A stretch of 64,000 nucleotides of DNA from Crossaster papposus. Lineage: Eukaryota > Echinodermata > Asteroidea > Velatida > Solasteridae. Below the pieces are notes generated by a model. That model worked only from the letters and a program-made list of their open reading frames with translations. It did no database searches and was not told the origin of the DNA. The position numbers and the translations under genes are program-made. The stretch is taken from NCBI GenBank assembly GCA_037893245.1, contig JBAIAA010000700.1, forward strand, positions 186,001 to 250,000. The letters are read 5' to 3'. Shown here in pieces: positions 1 to 9,398 of the stretch (its first letter is position 1; each line of letters begins with the position of its first letter).

Positions 1-52
1 AAAAGCAAGTGAAGGATTTTGAAAGATTTGAGGGTTTTGATTAAAACACTAC

Positions 53-3000
53 CTCTTTGACTTCGAATCCAAAGCCGTAATAGCCTGGCTCCCATTCCGT
101 CATTCGATAGATAGGGTCCACTCGGTCAATGAGACTCAACTGGAGAGAGAAACACAAATAAGTTTATCACTGGCCAAACGGCCATGGCAGTATAGCGTGC
201 AGGCCAGTAAATAGGCCAAAAATGTATTTTATTTCTAGTCCAACTTAAAGGTAGGATACACCATTTGCAGATATCAAATTTGTTTACTACCGAATTATTC
301 AGAAATATCTTACTTAGTTGAAAGTAAATAACGATCCTAGGCATCCAGAAAAATTATTGCGCTAGATATTCTATAATTGTTCCCCAAAAAAAGAATTTAT
401 AAACAAAACAAATTTACGAATGCCTTCCGGCGATCGCGAAAAAACGAAAACGTAAGAACCACTGCCCAACGCCGGTTGAAAACAAACACCGTTTTCCTTG
501 CTTTCCTGGCATTCATGATTGTGAAACTTCGAACACATCAGTTTAATGATAGTTACTATAATATACCTATAGTAACCCATAAATCCACCCATTCATGATA
601 ATTAAAGCAATTACCAATGGTGTATCATACCTTTAAAATAAAAGGGCAACTTCGGAAAATATCCTTGTTTATCTTCACATCACATTTCCAAATTTAACCG
701 TTTCAGATTTTTTTTCGGAGTCCCAGTAGATTGCCCTGTAGGACTACAGACAGACAATATCAGAACAAAACCGACAGACAGACAGATCAACTGACCAAGT
801 AACTGATGGTCTGCGGCGTGTTGCTTTGTCCCATGACCTCGTGGAAGTGGTAGTCGGCAGTCAGTAGGAGTGGGCAGGTGTTGTAGCGTGGGGGCGCCCT
901 CTTGGTGCGACTCGACGTATCTGACACGTTCAAATATTAACATTTCCGTTTTTGAGGGGAATTAAAAAAATAAAAAAATTCAGATTTGTGTTTTGTTTAT
1001 TTAAAAGCTTCGCACAGCCTTGGTTTTTGTCCATTAACCCTAACCCTCCCAAATCCTCCAAATTCCTCATTGCAAAATGCAGGATTTTGCAGGATTGAGG
1101 TCACTTGGAGTTTGATGCATTGCAGGATTTTGCAGGATTGAGGTTACTTGGGGTTTTACCCCTGCAGGAATATGGAGGATTCAGGTTATCAGGCTGAATG
1201 TGACACACAAGGATTTTGCAGGATTGAGGTCACTTGGACTTTGATGCATCGCAGGATTTTGCAGGATTGAGGTTACTTGGGTTTTTACTGACTGCAGCCA
1301 GGGCAAGACTGCAGGATTTTGCAGGATACAGGCTGTATGGTCACCAGTGACCAATATTGGAGGATTTTGCAGGATTCAGGTTACTTGGAGTTTTAACAAT
1401 TTAGGAATTGGAGGATTTTGCAGGATTCAGGTTATGTGTAAGTAAAAATGGGTAGGGAGTTAGGGTTAAAGTAATCCATATTTTCTGTGAATAAAGATAC
1501 ACGTACTAAAATCCTGTAAAAAGTTTCAGTCTCATTGTTCAATATTTTCATATTCAAGAAAAAAGCGAACATTTTTTGAACGATTTCCCACCGGCATCAG
1601 CGGATTAATTCTCGTCTCATGAGACCAAAACTAATTGTTTAACTCATTTCTCAACGACTATAGCATTTCAGGCAAAACTATATTCCATGGAAAGTTTTCT
1701 AACATCATCATGTTTATACCGTGTAAGTTATTTGTAAATCTGTGAACATTTATGGTTTTTGAGATTCCCAAAAGTGAGCGGGGCCTTCAAACGATGATTT
1801 TTCTTACAACTAGAATTTATTAGTTAAAATGTTGAAAATGCCTTTTAGAAACTGTGAGGTGTATGCCGCGTCAGTCAAGGGTGCCATGTTTGTACACCTT
1901 ACGTCCCTACTTCTGTTAGCCTTTGTTTCATATGAAATCTCAAAATCCATAAACTTTCATTTGCAGGTACCGAGTTTTGTTGAAGTCCAGTTTTTGTTAA
2001 ATGCCTGAAGCATTTGCAATCGTCTTGAATGACCGCAGGGTCTAGAGACCAACTTACAGGGGCTGGTCTTGGGGTTTTTCTGTAGTTGTTCCGGCGTCTT
2101 CTCATATTTGACGCCTTCAGGCAAATGGTGATCATACGGACAAAAAGAAGACCTAAGCGTGGAAAAAAATATTCAAAATTGTGGCTAAGCAGGGAATATT
2201 GCCGAGTTGTTACAACTTTTTATATGCCGTTGTTCTCAGTTTTGATAAGCAATTATTACACTGTAGTATTAAACACTGAGAAAATGTTCTTCACACTTTT
2301 GATTGTCCGTAGGGATATGTCTTCATACTTACGTGTCATTGCGTTTTACATCCGAGCTACGGTATACGATCATGTGATAGTCATGTGGCTCTCTGATGTG
2401 CCTCCATGATGGCTGTACAGAAAGACACATTTTAAGCATGAGGATCACATGATAGTCAGATTAGCGAACGATGGTCATGTGACTAACCCAAATAACTATA
2501 AGACTTAAAAAAAATTAAAAAAAATAAAATAAAAAAAAGTTATCTAAAGAATTCCTTCAAATTTTCACCCCCTAAAAATTTAACAGAAAGAGGCACAACA
2601 GAAATTAAATTGAGTAGTGAAACAAGTGGTGAAACAAGTGGTGAAACAAGTGGTGAAACAAGTGGTGAAACAAGTGGTGAAACAAGTGGTGAAACAAGTG
2701 GTGAAACAAGTGGTGAAACAAGTGGTGAAACAAGTGGTGAAACAAGTGGTGAAACAAGTGGTGAAACTAGTGGTGAAACTAGTGGTGAAACTAGTGGTGA
2801 AACTAGTGGTGAAACTAGTGGTGAAACTAGTGGTGAAAACAATTGGTGAAAACAATTGGTGAAAACAATTGGTGAAAACAATTGGTGAAAACAATTGGTG
2901 AAAACAATTGGTGAAAACAATTGGTGAAAACAATTGGTGAAAACAATTGGTGAAAACAATTGGTGAAAACAATTGGTGAAAACAATTGAGAAAACAATTG

Positions 3001-5742
3001 AGAAAACAATTGAGAAAACAATTGAGAAAACAATTGAGAAAACAATTGAGAAAACAATTGAGAAAACAATTGAGAAAACAATTGAGAAAACAATTGAGAA
3101 AACAATTGAGAAAACAATTGAGAAAACAATTGAGAAAACAATTGAGAAAACAATTGAAGAAAACAATTGATGAAAACAATTGATGAAAACAATTGATGAA
3201 AACAATTGATGAAAACAATTGATGAAAACAATTAAGGAAACAATTAAGAAAACAATTAAGAAAACAATTAAAAAAACAATTAAGAAAACAATTAAGAAAA
3301 CAATTGATGAAAACAATTGATGAAACAATTGATGAAACAATTGATGAAACAATTAAGAAAACAATTAAGAAAACAATTAAGAAAACAATTAAGAAAACAA
3401 TTGATGAAACGATTAAGAAAACAATTAAGAAAACAATTAAGAAAACAATTAAGAAAACAATTGATGAAACGATTGATGAAACAATTAAGAAAACAATTGA
3501 TGAAACAATTGATGAAACAATTGATGAAACAATTAAGAAAACAATTGATGAAACGATTAAGAAAACAATTGATGAAACGATTGATGAAACAATTGATGAA
3601 ACAATTAAGAAAACAATTAAGTAAACAATCAAGAAAACAATCAAGAAAAAATTGAGGAAAAAATTGAGGAAAAAATTGAGGAAAAATTTGATAAAACAAT
3701 TGATAAAACAAATTGATGAAACAATTGATTTCATATAAAGGCGCTCAAATAACAAAATACAAAGTGTAATAAATTATATAATCCAAATAATTCCTAGCCA
3801 AGTATGTACCTCAATGTTGTAGTGGTCCTTTGGTGCATAGATTTTAGCAGTGAGTAATCCGTTGTCTACATGAGCCTTCACTACAGTTTGCGGTTCATCT
3901 AAAGAAAAACAAACAAATTAACCTATTTTACCCTAACCATCTCAAATCCTCCCAAATCCTCTGTGCAAAACGTAGGATTTTGCAGGATTGAGGCACTTGG
4001 AAGTTGATGCGTCGAAAGATTTTGCAGGATTGAGGGTGTTTATATTTTGTGCCACTGGAGGATAATGTAGGATCCAGGTCATAAGGCCTAAACTAATGCT
4101 AAACTAGTAATACATTCCTCAATCCTACAAAATCCTAATGGAATTTGAAGGATCCGGGAGGGGTTGGAAATATTTCTACATTGTATACCAACTTCTCAGG
4201 ACTATATGTGACCCGCTCCTACGAAACCCGACATAAGTCGCACGGGCTATTTCGAGATACAGCTCGTCAAAGTTGTAATGGGGTGAAAAATCTGGCGGAC
4301 ATCGATTTTTGTTTTTTCATTTATTTGTTGATTCTTCAATATGTATACTTGTAATTAGGTTAAACAAAATCAACTTCATCAATGAGAAAGTACAAAAATC
4401 ATGCATTTATTGAGGCAAACTGTGTCCTAAAAGTGGTAATTTATCTCCTAAATACATCGAAATAAAATCCTGATAAAATTTGAAGTATGTATGGTATAAA
4501 GGTGGTTTTGGTACCAAATGAAAGCTAAAGATGTGTACTAAATGGAAATAACAATATCTCACTTAAAAAAACTACCACTTATGTCTGGTTATGTGGAAGC
4601 AGGTCACATATATGTGCTACCTTCTAAATATCCGGTGTAAAAACTCTTGGTGTCGACAGGATGTTCACGTTTATTTCCCTGACCGTCGACCACAAATGCT
4701 TTGAAATCCTGAGAGAATAAGTCGGACTGCTGGGAGAGACGCATGTCAAATTGCCTAAAATAAATTACATACAAAATAAAACCAAACAAATTTAACGGCA
4801 AAGTTTCTGGTCAACTAAAGTGGCATCTTGTCGACCTTAAAAATACCAGTTACCTGCTTTTGTGAGATATTTTTGCATTAACTTACCGACCCATCATCGA
4901 CAACGACACTTTTCTCTCAAGGTTTTCACCATCTTCCACATTTCTCCTCACAATGTGATGTTTAACGTCATCTTTGTGCAATGTTTCCCAGTACGTAAGT
5001 ACATGGTGCAAACTTGCTGTTAATAAAACAATATAAGTCAAAATAAATTTCAAGATTGGACTTCTGATTCAATTCATAGTTTTTACACAAAAAAGTTACA
5101 AAATGTAATAGATACACTTAGGCCAAGGAGAAAACAAAAGTTTCTTGTGCAAGCTCGCTAAATTTGTTTCTGTCTGTTTTTCTTTGTTTAATTCATGGAC
5201 GTACCTTTGCCGTATCGGAAACAATGTTGCCACGCAACCTGACACAACTTTGTTTCTTTATAATCATCTCCATAAAGGTCAATCAGTTTAAAATTGTTGA
5301 ACAGACATGAATCTGAGACTAAACAACTTTTCAAATGTTGTTAGGAAATTGTTAATAAAACAAAAAGCCCGGTGGTCATTACATTATATTTTTTTAAATA
5401 TTATAGGCCTAGGTTCAAGAAATTATTGTCAACGTTAATGTTAAACTGAACATATACAGGAAATATTCCAAGCAAAATATTCACGACTGGCCTAATGTTC
5501 TGAATGGCAATGAATCTTGTTACTGAGACGGTCTACGCTGTCGCTAGTGCCATTATTATATATGTAAAGTGCAACTCAAAGTGTCGGAAAAACACGGCAA
5601 CTCCTACATTTGTGTAGGCCACACCATGAAAATTAAAAGCAAGTAAAACAACACATTTCTAAACGCAATTACCATTCGTTTTCCACACACTAACATCCAG
5701 TAATATCACGAAGTAGAGAACAAATACAAATTTTGAAGCCAT
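53..5742 (-). CDS. ADAM17: ADAM17/TACE-like metalloprotease, N-terminal 270 aa (gene continues past window start)
   Basis: Eight exons read on the minus strand: 5742-5673, 5016-4887, 4754-4621, 3898-3810, 2412-2333, 2152-2058, 920-796 and 139-53. All have GT donors, AG acceptors and compatible phases, giving one open frame of 270 codons. The start at 5742 opens a hydrophobic signal peptide ([15 protein letters not shown]). A prodomain follows; [22 protein letters not shown] and [11 protein letters not shown] align with ADAM17 prodomains. VRRN near residue 54 sits where vertebrate ADAM17 has its upstream convertase site. RTKR at about 204-207 is the furin site, and Cys172 may be the cysteine switch. 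The last exon ([10 protein letters not shown]) enters the catalytic domain; HExxH would lie outside the window. The family sheds membrane ligands and receptors at the cell surface. Introns hold several mobile elements and a 1.1 kb minisatellite. The family is confident; ADAM10 fits less well. Confidence 0.9.
245..636. mobile_element. Family A TTAA-flanked miniature element
   Basis: It is bounded by TTAA and starts AGGTAGGATACACCATT, with the inverse (slightly mutated, TATCATACCT) at the other end. The interior matches many other copies in the window, including a GGCGATCGC-rich centre. It lies in ADAM17 intron 7. There is no coding capacity. Confidence 0.8.
1034..1469. mobile_element. Family C TTAA-flanked element with piggyBac-like CCCTAAC termini
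   Basis: The left end is TTAACCCTAACCCTCCC and the right end GGGAGTTAGGGTTAA, so inverted termini meet TTAA on both sides. The interior repeats 'aggattttgcaggattgagg' about eight times. It lies in ADAM17 intron 6. Classical piggyBac termini also begin CCCTA next to TTAA, which suggests a non-autonomous relative; that is inference. Confidence 0.65.
2613..3725. repeat. Layered minisatellite in ADAM17 intron 4
   Basis: About 1.1 kb of short tandem units in successive blocks: AGTGGTGAAACA (12-mer), then ACAATTGGTGAAA (13-mer), ACAATTGAGAAA (12-mer), ACAATTGATGAAA (13-mer) and ACAATTAAGAAA (12-mer), finally mixed. Neighbouring blocks differ by one or two changes. It fills most of the 1.4 kb intron. 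The long open frames here on both strands are repeat artefacts. Confidence 0.95.
3930..4150. repeat. Family C fragment
   Basis: It has TTACCCTAACCATCTC followed by degenerate 'aggattttgcaggattgagg' units and 'cctcaatcctacaaaatcc' in reverse. It resembles the 1034-1469 element but lacks a clear second terminus. It lies in ADAM17 intron 3. Confidence 0.5.
4208..4607. mobile_element. Family G foldback element (GTGACC...GGTCAC)
   Basis: The ends read GTGACCCGCTCC and GGAAGCAGGTCAC, flanked by ATAT on each side (a possible 4 bp target duplication). The arms are degenerate inverted repeats (ACATAAGTCG/CTTATGT). It sits in ADAM17 intron 3 and ends about 12 bp inside the intron from the exon 3 splice donor at 4620. 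Confidence 0.7.
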
Positions 5743-6281
5743 TATGATTATAAATTTACAAAAATGATGCACACAACGACAGAAAAAATGTAAAAATTCA
5801 GCGTAATTTTTCGTCTACGTCCGAAACCACTTCTGCAGTGCCGGCCATGTTTTGCTGGGTATTTGCATATTGGGTCAAAGGTCACCTAAAATACTGTTAC
5901 GGGATGCTATTTTACCGGCGTAATTTGTGTTTTTTTAGGAAAATTCTTCAAGGAGAAAATCTACCCTACCACAACAAATAATTAAAAAATATAAATAACC
6001 AAAAACTCAGTTAATACAATACAATTATTAATTTAATTCAATCTTTTTCGAGCAACAACCAATACCATTACTTCTTGCAACAAGCACTTATCTTCAACAT
6101 TTATTTCGATTTTGTTACATCTTCTTTGAAAAAAATTACTTAAATATGTGATTTGTTTCTTATTCTCGTTTTTTAAAGCAAATCAATTAAAGTTTATCAC
6201 AGCAAAATAATAAGGGAAAACTCTGAACAAATTATAATTGTAGCTAAATTAATAATGGCAGATATATTTCAAAGACGACTT
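5743..6281. promoter_or_regulatory. 5' flank of ADAM17, between two tandem minus-strand genes
   Basis: This stretch separates the ADAM17 start codon from the 3' end of the MICOS gene. The ADAM17 leader and promoter must lie here, probably in the more GC-rich part around 5800-5860. The rest is AT-rich and I see no other gene. Confidence 0.4.
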
Positions 6282-6287
6282 TTTATT
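6282..6287 (-). terminator. Candidate polyadenylation signal for the MICOS gene
   Basis: AATAAA on the minus strand, about 50 nt after the MICOS stop codon. A second AATAAA lies near 6100-6105. Which is used cannot be told from sequence. Confidence 0.45.
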
Positions 6288-6334
6288 TTTACACTATTAA
6301 GAGCAGACATCCAAGATGGTAGCTCTCCAAATTA

Positions 6335-9056
6335 TCACGAGGTTCTTGTTGAGTACATGTCTTTGTCCTCTGGATTTGACATTCCGTGGTCGGCTGAAAG
6401 TTGTGATGAGTCACCAGAGGGCGCTGATGAGAACTCCTGTGTATTTTCTTGTGCTGGATTCTTTGATTCTTTCTTCTGCAAATTAAATTTTTTAAAAATT
6501 AAAAAGGACAGTGACTCGATCCAGAATAAACTACTCGCGAGTAATTGTCACAATTTTTACAAGAGGTGAAAATGACAGTCACACTTGTTTATCGATAACC
6601 GATCACCAGATCACCAGTTCCTATCAAAACCACCCTACCTCTTCTCAAAAGAGATCCTTTCAAATGGTGTTACCTCTTTTGAGAAGAGGTAGGGTGGTTC
6701 TGAAACCACCGGTTCTTTTTAGAACCACCCTACCTCTTCTCAAAAGAGATCCTTTCACAATGTGTTACCTCGTTTGAGAAGAGGTAGGGTGGTTCTGAAA
6801 CCACCGGTTCTTATCAGAACTACTCTACCTCTTCTCAAAAGAGATCCTTTGAAATGGTGTTACCTCTTTTGAGAAGAGGTAGGGTGGTTCTGAAACCACC
6901 GGTTCTTATCAGAACCACCCTACCTCTTCTCAAAAGAGATCCTTTCAAATGTTGTTACCTCTTCTGAGAAGAGGTAGGGTGGTTCTGAAACCACCGGTTC
7001 TTATCAGAACCACCCTACCTCTTCTCAAAAGGGATTCTTTCACATGATGTTACCTCTTTTGAGAAGAGGTAGGGTGGTTCTGAAACCACCGGTTCTTATC
7101 AGAACCACCCTACCTCTTCTAAAAAGAGATCCTTCCACATGGTGTTACCTCTTCTAAGAAGAGGTAGGGTGGTTCTGAAACCACCGGTTCTTATCAGAAC
7201 CACCCTACCTCTTCTCAAAAGAGATCCTTTCACATGATGTTACCTCTTTTGAGAAGAGGTAGGGTGGTTCTGAAACCACCGGTTCTTATCAGAACCTACC
7301 ATTACCTTGTCAGCTCCTTGATTCATCCTTCCTTGGACCCGATCGATGACCCCGCTGCCGATACTATCCTTCCAGAACGACTGCAATGCCTGGTACTCCG
7401 CCTTGGTAATCTTAACAACCTGGTAAGGATAGCAGATGGACGCAGTGGCCGACATCAGAACGCCGGAGTATAATACCTTGCGGAAAACTCCACCTAGACA
7501 ATGACAACGTGAGACAGCGACTTTAACCAGTTCGCAATGAATGCAGTGTAAATATACACAAAGTTTTTTCAGAAATTCAAAACGGATGACAGATAAACAC
7601 TTCACATTTCAGTGGTGCAAGGTTCGATTCCCACATACTGGATACCTTTTCTTGCCAGGACTACTCCGGTTAGACCGGCAAAAGCGATGGCAGTGGCTCG
7701 TGGGTAGAAACCTTCTTCCGTCTTTATGTAAGCGACGACGTCTAAAACAAGCAGAAAATAAGTAAAGGGAAAGAAGTGTGCATTAGAAATTTTCAGTCTT
7801 ACAGTCAAAAATGATGTCAGGGTCAATAGTTCAACTCTGGGTACAACTTTAGAGTGCAGGGCCACTCAACTACTCTCGGCTTTATTCACCCTAGGACATA
7901 GAATGGATTGGCCCTCTATTCTATGGGTATTGGGGTACAACTATAGAATACAGGGCCGCTCCATTCTATGTCCTAGGGTAAATAAAGCCGAGAGTAGTTG
8001 AGTGGCCCTGCATTCTATAGTTACTCCAGTCCATAGTGCCTTGGAAACCACGCCAAAATAAAACCAACTTACCTTTTTCTGTCTTTTCGACAAATCTGTA
8101 GGCTTGTTTAGTTTTCTCAACCGCACCCTGCAATTAAATATTTGCATAAATGTTATTTCTTAACCCTAACTCCCTACACAACAAAGGAAGTTGGAGGATT
8201 TTGAAGGAATTGTATTGTTTAATAACAATGGTGAGGGAGTTAGGGTTAATGATTTCCCTGTTTAAATTATTTTTTCAAAAGATCTTGGAATAATCAAGTT
8301 ACTTATTTTATAAATTAAAAAAAAAACACCACCGAACAGTTTAATTTCAGTTTTGACCTAATATTACATAAGTTGATCAAAATAGTTTTTAAAATTAAAA
8401 ACGAAAATTTTAATTTTATTATCGGCTTGGATGACTAAATTGAGAACTGCATTTATTTCTAGCACTGCCAAATGAATTGTATACCTCAATAGACTCGGAA
8501 AACTTCCAAATATTCTGCCTGACGACAGAAACGGCCTGGTACACATATCCACTGGTGTCAACAGGTTCCAACCGGTACTCCGCCTCACTGCTGGGCTCGT
8601 CATAAATTGACAACTCCTTTGGCAAGACCCTCCGCTGTTTTGGTTCCCCTGGAAGTGAAACAGCTTCTGCTTTCACCACTGGAATTCCAAGAGCGAGGCC
8701 AACAGAGCCAGCCACTGGCAGGGCTGCTATTTTTAATACCCTTCTAATCTGTAATAATAAAGAAAATGTACACGATTGATACCATTAATTGACATGTCTA
8801 AACCAATGCCCCCCCCCCCCCCCCCCCCCCCCTCCCCCTGCCCCCTCTCCTTGAATAATTACGGCTCAGAGTCAGACCGCGCGCACAGACAGTGCAGGTT
8901 GCAACAATTTTTCCCCTTCCCCAGCAAAACAAAAGCCAAGTTTAAAACCAACCACATGAATTTCATGCATTCTAGAGTCCCAAAGGGTTTAAAATCCCTT
9001 CTTTAATTCGTTTCCACATTTAATTAAAAATTAATACCCCACCTGTGTTGCCATTT
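6335..9056 (-). CDS. APOOL: MICOS complex subunit MIC26/MIC27 (apolipoprotein O-like), complete, 251 aa
   Basis: Six exons on the minus strand: 9056-9045, 8748-8485, 8127-8073, 7741-7646, 7493-7306 and 6475-6335, all with GT-AG borders and matching phases. The product has 251 aa; human MIC27 is slightly longer and MIC26 shorter. The first exon codes only MATQ. An N-terminal hydrophobic stretch (residues 10-30) is followed by the conserved YDEP motif. Two glycine-rich hydrophobic segments lie near 126-140 and 149-170, the second containing CYPYQVV. The C-terminus DHGMSNPEDKDMYSTR closely matches the family's MYSTRS tail, and favours MIC27. The family helps shape cristae junctions in the mitochondrial inner membrane and binds cardiolipin. 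It is divergent from NMD3 across 342 bp. Intron 5 holds a hairpin array, and introns 3 and 2 hold foldback elements. Confidence 0.9.
6621..7297. repeat. Tandem array of about seven 95-bp hairpin units in MICOS-gene intron 5
   Basis: Each unit has AGAACCACCCTACCTCTTCT, then CAAAAGAG, a short loop and the near-perfect inverse, followed by the spacer GAAACCACCGGTTCTTATC. Stems are about 28 bp. Units are 90-98% alike by eye. The array ends about 9 bp from the exon 5 splice donor. Confidence 0.95.
7523..7605. mobile_element. Family B element, left-end fragment
   Basis: TTAACCAGTTCGC is followed by diverged copies of the family B interior (TTCAAAACGGATGACAGATAAACAC). The right end is missing. It lies in MICOS-gene intron 4. 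Confidence 0.6.
7841..8029. mobile_element. Foldback element with ~55 bp arms in MICOS-gene intron 3
   Basis: The left arm contains GCAGGGCCACTCAACTACTC and CCTAGGACATAGAATGGA. The right arm is its near-perfect inverse. A third partial copy of the arm (CTATAGAATACAGGGCCGCTC) lies in the loop. There is no coding content. Confidence 0.7.
8160..8249. mobile_element. 90-bp family C element (very short)
   Basis: TTAACCCTAACTCCCTACAC at the left and GGGAGTTAGGGTTAA at the right, only 90 bp apart. It contains one 'ggaggattttgaagga' unit. It lies in MICOS-gene intron 2 and has the same termini as 1034-1469. Confidence 0.7.
8809..8832. repeat. Poly-C tract (24 C)
   Basis: An uninterrupted run of C followed by C-rich sequence, in MICOS-gene intron 1. 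Confidence 0.95.
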
Positions 9057-9398
9057 TTGTACTGCACTTCGCATGCTTTGCAAAATTATTGCTGTGCATG
9101 CAGCGCGCCACCAACGGTGAACTTTGTTTACATCCATCGGGTACCTACTCAAAGAAACTCCCAGAATACGATTTTTGAGGTATATGAACAGGGTACCATA
9201 CTGTCGTTATTTTACGTACAGAATATAACTGGTACTTTGTAGAGTATTTAACGTATGCAAAAAGAGTGTTAGTTGCCAGTGAAAAGTTCCGTTCACGTTG
9301 CACAACATGTGCACAACACTGCGCCGCGTGCAGACTGTTGTTACGTTACGTTACGCGAAATATTTGTCTGAAAATTGAACGATCAGAGGATCAGAAAC
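9057..9398. promoter_or_regulatory. Divergent promoter region, MICOS gene (-) / NMD3 (+)
   Basis: Two housekeeping genes start head-to-head with 342 bp between their start codons, so both promoters must share this stretch. No TATA box is evident at a sensible place. A CpG-containing patch with repeated TTACG (about 9336-9358) and GTGCACAACACTGCGCCGCG (about 9309-9328) lies near the NMD3 side. Co-regulation is inference. Confidence 0.6.

Noticed and set aside
2540..3755. Long open frames (up to 391 codons) on both strands
   Set aside because: They are translations of a 12/13-bp minisatellite open in several frames at once; not genes.
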